A stretch of DNA of 64,000 nt from contig CANTAL010000667.1 in assembly GCA_947650365.1 (NCBI GenBank), positions 1 to 64,000 of the forward strand. Direction: 5' to 3'. The stretch comes from Chamaelirium japonicum (taxonomy: Eukaryota; Streptophyta; Magnoliopsida; Liliales; Melanthiaceae). Shown here one piece after another: positions 45,689-55,296 of the stretch. The notes beneath the pieces were generated by a model that was not told the origin of the DNA, did no database searches, and was given only the letters and a program-made list of their open reading frames with translations. Within the stretch, counting starts at the first letter, position 1. Every line of letters starts with the position of its first letter. Position numbers and translations under genes: made by a program.

Positions 45689-46960
45689 TTGGAAGATCTG
45701 GCGAGGGAATTCATAGCGCAGTATGAAGGAAACCGACCGGCGCCGAAGAAGGTGGGAACTCTCTTTAGTCTGAAGATGGGGCAACGAGAGTCTTTGTCAG
45801 ATTTCCTTGAAAGATTCAAGATGGAGATATGGCAAATTGACAACGTGATGGAGCAGCAGAAAGTTGCAATAATGGCGTTCAGCCAGACAATGCTAGAGAA
45901 CAGCTGGAGGTTGAGTGGTACACTGGTGGAATCTCTGTACAAGAACGAGCCAGAGACTTTATCTGAGCTCTTTCGGCGGGTAGGCGACCACATCAGGTAT
46001 GAAGGTGTGGCGGAAGAGAGGAAGAGAAATATGGAGGTTGTGAAGGAAGAGGAGAAGTCAGAAAGAAAGAGACCGAGGGCAGCAGAGAGGGAAAAGGAAG
46101 AAGTCGATGCTACAAGAAGAGAGGGGCAGAACTTTCGCCCGAAAAGAGAAAGAGTATTCTCAGAGTTGACAATGCCGCTGAGTGAGATCCTAGAGAGGAT
46201 CAAGAATGAGCCATCACTTCGGTGGCCCGAGCCAGCAGGAGCTAATGCGATGCTCGGAAAGAATAGAGAATTATATTGCGCCTTCCACCGAGGGCACGGG
46301 CATGCAACGAATGGCTGTAAGGCGTTGAGACATAAACTCTTTGAGGCTGGGAAGCTGCTACAGTTCAAGGCACTCTCCAAGGAAGAAGGGAAGAAGACTG
46401 GAGAAGCAAAAGAAGAAGAGACACAAACAGTGTCGTGGGAGGCAGATCAACCCGCGACGATCGTAGCTCCGGTGTATGGATGCACCACTACACAAAAGAT
46501 GACGAAGAAACAGATGAGGATTCACATTGATGAAATCCGAAAGATGAAGCAAATTTCTCACATCACAATTGACAAGTTATCAGTTAATCAGCCGCATCAG
46601 GGAGCAATAAGGTTTACTGATAAGGACTTGGAAGGACCCACAAATGCGTTATACGAGGATTGGGACAGCGGAAGTAAAGCGCGTCCTAGTTGATAAAGGG
46701 AGTGCTGTGGAGATAATCTTTTTGAGTGCTTATAAAAGAATGAACTTAGATCAGAAGGCATTGAAGACAACACAATGCTCCCTCCAGGGTTTCACCGGAG
46801 AAGCAGCCAGAGTTGTTGGACAGATTCAGCTACCAGTTCAGACGGGACCAAAGCAAAGAAAATAATGGTGGATTTCGTGGTAGTTGACGGAGACTCTCCC
46901 TACAATGTTATCCTTGGAAGACCTTGGCTACACGAGCTCAATGCTGTCACCTCCTTGTAA
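45689..46960 (+). mobile_element. Ty3/gypsy gag-protease fragment, broken
   Basis: A 334-codon + strand frame reads as gypsy gag: MGQRESLSDFLERFKMEIWQ in the capsid-type domain, then a charged K/E-rich linker, then a zinc-knuckle-like stretch, YCAFHRGHGHATNGCKALRH. The following frame carries protease text (VLVDKGSAVEIIF, then YNVILGRPWLHELNA). No RT follows. It is a fossil in the opposite orientation to the 32.7-39.0 kb element and is less decayed in gag. Confidence 0.87.
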
Positions 46961-48647
46961 GAAGGGCGCGGACTAGCCTCAGGGTTCTCGTCAGTCAAAG
47001 AGGATTGCATTCCAAGCGAGGCGAGATCTTCAATCAAAAGAAAATGGGATCATCAGATCGGAAGGGACTCCAATCGAAACATTTCTTTTTTTGCTAGCTT
47101 TCTTTAACCAAAACCCTCGTTGTAGGCTTCTAATAGGGGGATGACCTTCGATGCCTCAAAATCGGCGCTATAAACATGGTCATATAAACGATGTTTCGAT
47201 TGAGAGCGAGATAGCATTCTAAAAGAAGAAGTAAAGTGAGATCGTAGAGTGAGGTCTGGTCTCAGGTTGGAGCATTCCTTTGTTTCAGCTGGAATCGGTC
47301 TTTAGGCGAAAAAGACGCTGTTTTCAAATAAGGGTTTGTACCTTTACCTTTACCCAGCATATGACTCGTTTTTCTCTTATACCCCACTCAATCCAAGTCA
47401 TGGGTTTAAGGACCCCATAAGAGCAAGGTGTGGATGTTCAAGACTAGCAAAAAGCTAGCTATTGTAATCCTTTCTATCTCTTATACTTTCACCTTTCCAG
47501 ATCTAAAAGGTCTTATCCTTCTTCCGCTTCAGCTTCGGCCGATGTTGATGCCCTATCTTTATTCTTCTCCGCCCCTAAACAATAGCAATAGCACGAATCC
47601 TAAGCTACGGCACGCGAAGGAATGGTTCGATGAATTATGGGTGGATCTTAGTGGGCGTCAGGGGGATTGGCTGGCTTGGGCCCCTCCACATTAGTACTCA
47701 ATGCAAGACTTCGATTGCGGTAGAGTAGAAAGGGTCCATGAAAAGTCCGTCGAACCCCCAGAATGCAATTACCCCTTCAGATCGAAAATGAATCTTATAA
47801 TTGCAGTTGCATTATGCCAGTGACCAAGATATCAACCACATAAATTGGTAGGAGAATGGTTATGGACCCGTGATGACGAGTAGTAAGTGATGGGTCGGAC
47901 TTAGATAATCTTAGGTCAAACTAAATGCTGATCAGTGAAGACAAGAAAGCTTTTAAGTGTAGACGACTACTTTCAATTCCATTCCTTTACCGGGTGGGGG
48001 GGTTTAGAGCCAGTTAAGCCAATAGCATATCTAGCAGCAGCTTCAGTAGCACTAGCTACATCAGTAGATCATTGATTAGCATACCTCCTCCTGAATAGTC
48101 TACGTGGCCCCCTAGTTTCTACTACTATTAATTCTAGTTAATCCAGTAATGCAGACAGCCCTTGAATGTTGTTTCATTCACCACGCGGCGGAATCCTAAT
48201 CGTGGAATGGGACAGTCATTTGTCTAAAGAGAAATGGCCGTATAGCGGCTCTCTCTCATAACAGAAGGAAAGCAAGCAAGAACGAAATGAGCGCTTACCC
48301 TATCGACCGAAGCTACTATCCGCAAATCATTCACTCCTAAACTCAAGAACTACAGGAATGGTAATCTACTGAGCTAGCCTCCCGTTATGCGCCAATGCTT
48401 GAACAGGACCGTTGACCTTTACCAAAAGAAAGAAGAGCTATTGGCCAGTTTCCTATAGTTGACCGATACAGCTCGACCGATTGAGACAGGGCAGATGCGA
48501 CCGATGGAAGGGATCTATTTCAAAGCAAAGAAGATATATATTGAATGACTTTCATTCGTGGACTGATTCCGACCGTTTACCAGAAGACAAGAGATTAGCG
48601 ATATGGCTTCAGAAGAGGTACTCATTATATATATATTCTATATAGCT
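46961..48647. other. Gene-free sequence
   Basis: No gene was recognised on either strand. The longest frame, 88 codons at 47428-47694, has no family resemblance. Confidence 0.5.
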
Positions 48648-48905
48648 AAGTAATCGTTGTTGTTCATTGGATTCCGGAGGAATGACTTCGTTAGGATTGG
48701 AGAATTGCTGCGATTCTTCCTGAATAGACTCGATTCTCCCGTCGAGAGTGACTTTGAAAGTCTTACCTAAACTCTTCCGACTGAATATGAGAAAGCCTAT
48801 AAAACAACGAGCTACTATCATTTCTTCATTATAGATTGAGATCTTCTTCGGACTTGATGCACAAATAGATGGAATAGCAGCAAATAGCATCTTTCTATCC
48901 TGCAT
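48648..48905 (-). pseudogene. atp4: atp4 (orf25), truncated 5' part
   Basis: Minus-strand text MLFAAIPSICASSPKKISIY and EEMIVARCFIGFLIFSRKSL, then NEVIPPESNEQQRLL, is the N-terminal part of plant mitochondrial ATP4, subunit b of the F1Fo ATP synthase stator. The match covers about 86 codons of a protein normally near 190. It then stops abruptly at an AT-rich TATATATATATTC tract, where the frame runs on with unrelated SYIEYIYNEYLF to a stop at 48609. At the 5' side the usual first codons (ATG AGA TTT AGT) are replaced, leaving the internal ATG at 48905. nad4L, its common neighbour, is absent. This is a recombination fragment; the working gene must lie elsewhere. Confidence 0.9.
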
Positions 48906-49542
48906 ATCCGTTGAACTCCATCAAATAACCCTTGGGAAAAAAGGTTATCTGTATCTATCTTTCCGCAACGGAACGGGAAGTTGTGTAGGACGCTCGCCCG
49001 GCGGCCAAGTCCAAAAAGACAGAAGAGAACGAAAGGAGAACAGAACTTCGTATTTGGTCAGTTCAATTCTAGGGGTCAGCTGTGCCGAATCAACTGGTAG
49101 ATTTGGCCCAGCCCCAAAACTAATGAATATACAAAACACACAACAACAAGAAAGAAACGACTACTTCGACTTGCATGTGTTAAGCATATAGATCTCAGCC
49201 TACACATTCATGCAAACTAAGTTGCAAATCGTACCCTCGCCATTCCGAGTCGGCGAATCGATTTATATACGATAATCTTCGTCATTCGTAGATTTCAAGA
49301 CTCAATCGACGTTGGCTAGTGAGAGTCGCTTGAACGTCGGGACTCTTGCTTACACAAAAAGAGGTTTTTTATCCTCATACCGTACGCAGACAGCAGGAAC
49401 AAGATTGTTGACCTAGAAGGAAGCAGAGGGAATAGCAATGGGAAAGCGCAAGAAGCGGTAGTATAGTATACATTTCCCACAATGTGTTAAGCATATAGCT
49501 AGCCTTCCTTTGGTGTGAGGACCGGTCCACTCCCTTCTCTGA

Positions 49543-49576
49543 GAACCGTACGTGACACTGATGCGTCATACGGCTC
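49543..49576 (-). other. Orphan group II intron domain V
   Basis: On the minus strand the 34 bases begin GAGCCGTATGACGCATCAGT and end CACGTACGGTTC, a textbook group II domain V hairpin. It is followed by a possible domain VI (GGACCGGTCCTCACACC). It differs from the nad1 domain V at 62642 by a few bases in the stem-loop. No exon could be identified on either side, so this is the 3' end of an unidentified, trans-spliced or relic intron. Confidence 0.75.
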
Positions 49577-49599
49577 CGTCCTAAGATAGATGGCTCATC

Positions 49600-51613
49600 A
49601 ATCCTTATCTTATAGTTAGCACCCCCGTAGGTACCGTTTTTTGCTTCTCGTATGAGATTTTCTCAGTGGAGGTCAGTAAGCTAGCAGAGCCCCAATATCA
49701 TCCACTTCGGAGCTGGGCTGCCACAGTCTTTCTTCGACATTCTGAATTTCATTCCGTTCCGTCACGGTCAAGGTTACCATCAATGCTTTCGATGGGGTTC
49801 GCATGGGTTTTCCACAGGCTCTTGCTTTCCATGTCAAAGAGAAGGCAGGCAAAGAAAGAACCCCGGTTGAGGAGTCACTAGCATTAGTCGCAATAGCTGT
49901 TCGGTGAAAGGCAGCTATAGGGAAAGCAGAAGTCAGGGAAGCAACGGTTCGGGTAAGCAGCTGTAAGGTAACCTGAAGTCGACTACGACTTGTCATTGTC
50001 CGTCCGAGCGGTAGGAAAAGAAGCTGTCAGGAGCAGGAATCGAGGTCAGGCTGTCAGTCGGCTCCGTTCTCGTAGACCAGCAAGAGCAGTAATCACTAGT
50101 GTTTCAAAGAAGTATGTGTCCTCTACTACTTCAAATTGACTCTTCGGTGTTTCAAGAACGGGAAGCGGTTTTAAGCAGGAAGCAGCTGTCTAAGACTTTT
50201 CATTATCATATAGTTTGAGTTTTTCTATAGTCTGTAGTGATACGGAACTGCTGTAAGAGCGGTAAGCAAAGAAAGCGGTTGTCGTGATTCAAATTCAAGC
50301 TGCGGTAGTCTACTTTTACTTTGAATTGAGGGATAGATGTGTAGGCTCGACCAGAAGCAGTAAGAGCAAGAGCAGTGATGGCGAAGTGACGGCTGTCGAC
50401 TGTTTAAAAGCTGCGGCTGTAGTCGTAAGCAACCAGTTCGACGTAGACTGTTGACAATCCGTATTTGAGTCCTCTACTGCCTACGGGAAAAGATAGCTCG
50501 AGGCCGGGGATGGGCAAAATGGGTTCTTGGTCTTATTTGTTCTTTCCCGCTTCGCTTGATCTCCCCTTATCTTTCTGACTCTCGTGCAATTAAAGAGACA
50601 ACCGATGAGTTCCCTTAGGACAAGAAGCGAGCCGATACCGAAGTTCCGCTCGTACCTCTTTCAAGGCTCCTTGATGAAAGCGGTGACGTAGTTAATGATT
50701 TTTTGATTTTCGTGTCTTATGTTTGAATATCGCGTATATAATGTGTGCTTTATTTTCTTTCAAGCCCCATGACATCTTTCACAATCGATTGTCGTGGGAT
50801 CCCCTGATCTGTTCCTCTCCTCTGCTAAGGGAGAGTTATAGGATCATCTACACCAGTAGACGCCCTCCCTTGGGAGCCTATCACGGCTCTCAATTAGTAG
50901 AGTTGGGGATGCAGGCACGAAATGCTGATCAAAGATTTTAAAGGAAGCCTAAGAAAAGCGGGCAAACAAGAAGATCTGACTGAGTTGATGATGGACCGGA
51001 TCTCGAAAGGCGAGAGGCTTTCATAAAGACGTATGAGAAAATGAGGGTCGAGAGAGCACGATCCACCCGCTAAGCTAATAAATGCTGCATAAGAGAGTAG
51101 GAGGTCGGCTCCTGCCCCGGAAGGAGGTGCACACCCATGACGGAACATATGCTAAGGACTTTGGTGGGTAAAGAGAGAAGTAAATGGAGAACTCCAAAAT
51201 CCAATTACGAAGATTTGTTCGTACCATTCTGTCATCGATCACTGCTGGATCGGTTGGTGAGTCACCCAAAAGCATCGAGAAAGGTCCAGCATATCTTTTT
51301 ATATGATCAGCGGTCGAGTTCTTGCTATGCCCTGCATCGTGTTCGTTAGTGTTTATTGAGCTTTCTTCACTTCAGCGCCATGCGCTTTGCTTCGCTTTAT
51401 AGAAGAGAGAGACCGTTGGGGCGGGAGTGAAAAAGCAAGCGCAAGCGATAGAAAGGATAGTCCCTCGCGCGAACTACTAGAAAATGGTGAGATTATTAGA
51501 TCATTAGTGAAAGAAGGACCAACGACGATCTTTGAGGATAAGGAGGAGGAGTAGGAGGAGCTTTTTCATTGAAGTAGGGACAGAATCTAAATCTAATGAT
51601 GACGAGAGAGAGA
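49600..51613. other. Gene-free sequence and probable rpl2 leader
   Basis: No gene is recognised. Between 49.9 and 50.5 kb, words like AGCAGCTGTC, AAGCGGTTGTC and GTAAGCAG recur in varied form. The last 500 bases probably form the leader of the ribosomal protein cluster, with a promoter-like motif at about 51.09 kb. Confidence 0.5.
51070..51097 (+). promoter_or_regulatory. Candidate mitochondrial promoter upstream of rpl2
   Basis: CATAAGAGA at 51088-51096 matches the plant mitochondrial CRTAaGaGA core exactly. An AT-rich stretch (TAAGCTAATAAATGCTG) lies just before it, as in known promoters. It is about 520 bases upstream of rpl2 and in the right orientation. The match is short and could be chance. 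Confidence 0.45.
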
Positions 51614-51961
51614 ATGAGACAAAGCCTAAAGGGGAGAGCACTTAGACATTTCACTTTGAGTACGGGGAAGTCCGCAGGGAGGAATTCCTCCGGGCGTATT
51701 ACTGTTTTTCACCGAGGGGGTGGATCGAAGCGATTGCAGCGAAAAATGGACCTGAAACGAAGCACTTCGTCTATGGGCATTGTAGAAAGGATCGAATATG
51801 ACCCTAATCGTTCTTCTCGGATCGCTCTAGTACGATGGATCGAGGGGGTGCTGCTACGCCGCCAGAGGAAATGCAACACGATAGAAGAGTTCGCTCCGCC
51901 GCGTAAGATCCTCGAACCTACCACGGCCACCATCTTTTGCCTTTTTTCGTTCTCTTCCCTG

Positions 51962-52126
51962 CCCGGGAAAGTGGATCAAAGAAAGGTAGCTTGCTCCCAA
52001 GCCAAGTGCTTGCTTACGCTTTATGTAGTGGTCGGCCTTCCTACCTTCATGCCTCCTTGGTCGAAGAGCCAAGCCTGCGCAGGAAGCAAACAAACTTGCG
52101 CGAAGGACGTTTTCTTCTCTGCCCTG
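51962..52126 (+). repeat. In-frame 165-base insertion A in rpl2 exon 1
   Basis: It interrupts the host text CTCTTCCCTG/TCCTCTCC and is flanked by similar sequences (TTCCCTG and TGCCCTG). It adds 55 codons with no stop. It contains the 59-base core 51983-52041, identical to 52424-52482 in insertion B. Just before that core it has GGATCAA, a piece of the rpl2 sequence that flanks insertion B, so A probably arose by copying B with its flank. Confidence 0.85.
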
Positions 52127-52434
52127 TCCTCTCCATTGGCCAAGGGAGAGACTGCATCCCTTTCCTTCGGTAGCTCTTTGGGTTTCCAAGGATAGCGGTA
52201 GCTGGGGCAAAGCCCGCTTTCTTCGCTCCGCGAATGAGAGAGAAACTCATCGGAAAAAAGACGTTTTCTCTTTGCGAGATCCGAAAGTGGAGAACGCAAT
52301 GCGTTCTCTGGGCACATAGGATCAAACGTAAAGCAGCGCTTTCTTGGCAGAGTTTGAGGCAGCAAGACACTTTAGGGCTTGTTGGAGCTGCTGAGCATAA
52401 CGAATCGAAGCCGAAGGCGGATCAAGGTAGCTTG

Positions 52435-52554
52435 CTCCCAAGCCAAGTGCTTGCTTACGCTTTATGTAGTGGTCGGCCTTCCCATCGGAATGCCTCTAGA
52501 AACTTATACAAAAAAGCTTTGCTTCCGGTAGAAGCTAGTCGCTTCGGTAGCTTG
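52435..52554 (+). repeat. In-frame 120-base insertion B in rpl2 exon 1
   Basis: It splits the host text GGTAGCTTG/CCTGCCAAGCC. The 9 bases GGTAGCTTG occur at both borders (52426-52434 and 52546-52554), like a target-site duplication. It adds 40 codons without a stop. It includes most of the 59-base core shared with insertion A and the 32-base word 52465-52496, which recurs inverted at 53615-53646 in the intron. Confidence 0.88.
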
Positions 52555-53212
52555 CCTGCCAAGCCTATAGGCGAAGGGCCGAAGGATGGAGCGTGCAAAG
52601 TCGATCGTGCACCTGTCGTGTGACCCGTTGGTCCTAAGCAATGTCTTTCGCGAAGCGACCCACCTAGAAACAGCTCTCCTTTTAGTTTGAGGGAGGCACT
52701 AAATGGAACTTCGATCTGATGCGGGTATCCAATCCCGCCGCTGAGATGTCCAGCGGATTCCGGGGCCTTGACGAATGGCCGGCCACTATTGTTGTTAGAA
52801 GAGCAAAAGGCCCGGGGCATAGCAGGATGAACCAATGTGAATGAGTGTAAGCTTCGTTGCCCGAACACGATTGGTGCTGACCACACTAGGTGCTACCGTG
52901 GTAGCAAGAGAGGCCAGGCGGTGACAATTGAGAGGTTGTCACTGAGCATTCCGTCTCACACGGGAAGAGAGGTCAAATGGCAAGGCAAAAGGCCATACGC
53001 CCGTGTGGCTCCTCGCGGAGTATAGCTCACATCCAAACATCTGATTGGGGAACGGGGCAACGCCCATGAAGCTCCGGCGGAAAGGGAAGGCCTGCCAGGC
53101 CGTATGCCCATGGGTGCAGGATTCTTCGAAAAAGCGCGGGCTGACTCGGAGACCTGGGACCTTGGCTTAGCAACGAATGAAGGGAAGCTCAAAGAGCTTT
53201 CTCCGCCAGCGG

Positions 53213-53230
53213 CTTATGTAGTGGTCGGCC
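53213..53230 (+). repeat. Short copy of the rpl2 repeat family in the intron
   Basis: CTTATGTAGTGGTCGGCC repeats the central word of insertions A and B, with CTTATG for TTTATG at its edge. Shortened variants (GTAGTCGGC) follow at about 53.28 and 53.33 kb, the last with CATGCCTCCCTTCAT, which resembles the A flank. Confidence 0.75.
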
Positions 53231-53614
53231 AACTAAAGCTCGCTAAGCTTCGCTTCCCCCCCTTATGAAACTTCATGAAGTAGTCGGCATTCTATAAGCG
53301 ACTTGTCGAGTTTACAAAGCTTTGCTTCTTGTAGTCGGCCCTCCATGCCTCCCTTCATTTGCTTGCCTCCTTCCAGCCCAGAATGCCTACTGACGTTAAG
53401 CTAACCGCCAGAAGCTCACCCTTCGGGTGTCGCTTCTGGCGCAGGAGGCCAAGCATTCTGCCAGACGTCCCGGCCTGGGAGCCCCGTTCGCCTTTACAAT
53501 AGTCTTTAGTTTTGATTAAGTAGCTAAGTTTAAAAAGCAAAGGTGAACAGCCCCCTGTCCTTTACTTTGACTTTAGAGTATAGTAGTCCAAGGCTTATAA
53601 TAAAAGTAAGGAAG

Positions 53615-53646
53615 GAGGCATTCCGATGGGAAGGCCGACCACTACA
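53615..53646 (-). repeat. Inverted 32-base copy of the rpl2 repeat family in the intron
   Basis: It is the exact reverse complement of 52465-52496 inside insertion B (GGAATGCCTC end to TGTAGTGGTC end). It shows that the family occurs in both orientations. Confidence 0.92.
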
Positions 53647-54256
53647 CGGAGAGATCTCTATACCAAGTCATGAGCGATAGCGAAGCCAAGCCTTCGCCTA
53701 TAGGCGAAGGGACTAAAGCCCGGCAAAGGTTAGACCTGATGGGAAAAAAGAAGTACGTTAAGGTGACGAAGTCACTTAGCCGAGCCGAGGCTAAGGTTAT
53801 GGAATAACAGAGTAGGTTTTAGGTAAGTGAAACTAAGGAACTGGCTTAGCTGTTCTACTCTACAAAGGATAAAAGCTAAGGTGACAGAGTCACTTATCCG
53901 TCTACGTCTACAAAGGGAAAGGCGTCGGTACGGAGTCACGTCAGCTGTGGATATAGACTAGGCTAAGGAACAGAGTCTGAAAGTATTCACCGAGACTAAA
54001 CTAAGGAAGAAGTCAGCGAAAGTGAGCTCGTCACTAAGAAAGCCGGTATCAGAAACGAAGCCCTCTATAATAATAAAAGCAAAGAAGTCAAGGAACGAAG
54101 CTGCTTCTCTAATAGCCCCGTTGAATAGGAGGGCGAAGTCTTTTTCAAAAAGTTTTGATAGAGTAGAGGGGGGCTTCGACCTTCTTAGGAAGAGCCGTAC
54201 GAGGCAGCTCACGTACGGTTCGGGAGCCGAGCCACTGCACAGGGGCTTAGGTCAAC

Positions 54257-54924
54257 ACTTATATATTAGCCAGTCATCAATTGGAAGCGGGTAAGATGGT
54301 GATGAATTGCGATTGGTCCAAACCTTCTAAAAGCGGCTTCTTGCGACCTGCCCAGAATGCCCATACATACCTTAGGTTCCAAGACCTTGTTCGCACAGCG
54401 AATAAAGGTCGGGTTGAAGGGGGCAGTCAGCTGGCTGCTTCTTGGCCACGCCCCCCTGCTTATAGATACGAGATACTTGATCTAAATTCTCAAGTAGGAA
54501 ATTGCATACCATTAGCTGATATACGTATGGGAACATGGGTACATGATATTGAATGTAATCCAGGTCAAGGCGCAAAGCTGGCTCGAGCCGCAGGAACTTA
54601 TGCTAAAATAATTAAGGAGCCAGCCCCGCAATGTCTTGTGCGGCTACCTTCGGGTGTTGAAAAACTCATAGATTCCCGATGCCGAGCTACTATTGGTATA
54701 GTTTCCAATCCCAACCATGGTGCACGTAAGCTTAGAAAAGCAGGACAAAGCCGGTGGTTAGGCAGACGCCCCATTGTTCGTGGTGTTGCAATGAATCCAG
54801 TGGATCATCCTCATGGAGGAGGTGAGGGGCGCACGAAAGGAGGTAGACCTTCGGTGTCACCTTGGGGAAGCCCACCAAAGCAGGATTTCGGGCAGTAGTG
54901 GGGGTAGGGAAAGGCAGAATTTAG
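54257..54924 (+). pseudogene. rpl2: rpl2 exon 2
   Basis: The exon continues exon 1 in phase as V-TYILASHQ (ACT TAT ATA). It carries the strongly conserved L2 C-terminal domain: GNCIPLADIRMGTWVHDIEC, GAKLARAAGTYAKI, VRLPSGVEKLIDSRCRATIG, and the near-universal VRGVAMNPVDHPHGGGEGR. Near the end one A is missing (GGGGAAGCCC for GGGGAAAGCCC at about 54868). The frame therefore leaves the L2 text at SPWGSPPKQ and stops at 54898, whereas the ancestral stop is TAG at 54922-54924. The loss affects only the last ~18 residues, but together with the exon 1 shift it supports decay. Confidence 0.9.
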
Positions 54925-54927
54925 TTC

Positions 54928-55208
54928 ATGCCACGACGATCTATATGGAAGGGCAGTTTGTTGATGCTTTCCTCTTTAGAATGAAGAAGAAGAGAGATCT
55001 TCTTTTGAACAGGAAAATTTGGTCACGTAGATCTTCTATTTCGCCGGAATTCGTTGATTGCTCCGTACTCATTTACAATGGAAAAACTCCTGTTCGTTGT
55101 AAGATCACTGAAGGAAAGGTTGGTCATAAATTTGGAGAGTTTGCTTATACACGGAGACGAAGACCTTCGAGAACAAATAAAGGAAAGGGAAGAAAGGGGA
55201 AAAAGTAA
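54928..55208 (+). pseudogene. rps19: rps19 (ribosomal protein S19), one frameshift near the start
   Basis: S19 sits in the head of the small subunit. The family start ATG CCA CGA CGA TCT ATA TGG (MPRRSIWKGS) is present 3 bases after the rpl2 end. One T is missing at about 54957 (GCAGTTTGTT for GCAGTTTTGTT), so the rest, FVDAFLFRMKKKRDLLLNRK, EFVDCSVLIYNGKTPVRCKI and EFAYTRRRRPSRTNKGKG, lies in another frame. That frame has its own ATG at 54945 (MEGQFVDAFLF), which would give an 87-residue protein lacking only the first few native residues. It is either a pseudogene or a gene rescued by a new start. Confidence 0.88.
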
Positions 55209-55222
55209 AGTCTAAGCGCCAT

Positions 55223-55296
55223 ATGGCACGAAAAGGAAATCCGATTTCGGTAAGACTTGATCTGAATCGTAGTTCAGATCCAAGTCGGTTCAGTGA
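55223..55296 (+). CDS. rps3: rps3 exon 1
   Basis: The 74-base exon encodes MARKGNPISVRLDLNRSSDP plus SRFS. It starts 14 bases after rps19 and ends AGTGA before the donor GGGTGACCGC. The size and text match the first rps3 exon of angiosperm mitochondria. S3 is a small-subunit protein at the mRNA entry side. Confidence 0.93.

Larger units (their letters stand above)
51614..52617 (+). pseudogene. rpl2: rpl2 exon 1 (ribosomal protein L2), with insertions and a frameshift
   Basis: L2 is a large-subunit protein near the peptidyl-transferase centre. The ATG at 51614 (MRQSLKGRALRHFTLSTGKS) is chosen because it matches plant mitochondrial L2; an in-frame ATG 18 bases upstream also exists. GIVERIEYDPNRSSRIALVR and EEFAPPRKILEPTTATIFCL follow. 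Compared with rice L2 as I remember it, 55 codons are inserted at 51962-52126 and 40 at 52435-52554, both in frame. One base is missing near 52188 (TTCCAAGGATAG for TTCCCAAGGATAG), shifting the frame before IAVAGAKPAFF. The text then continues well (MREKLIGKKTFSLCEIRKWR) to DRAPV and the donor GTGTGACC. It is probably a pseudogene unless the indel is an assembly error. Confidence 0.88.
52618..54256 (+). other. rpl2 intron, group II
   Basis: A 1639-base intron begins GTGTGACCCG and ends CAAC. Domain V is at 54192-54221 (GAGCCGTACGAGGCAGCTCA, then CGTACGGTTC). It contains copies of the small repeat that entered exon 1, and two similar blocks, AAGGTGACGAAGTCACTTAGCC and AAGGTGACAGAGTCACTTATCC, near 53.76 and 53.88 kb. 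No maturase frame is seen. Confidence 0.88.
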
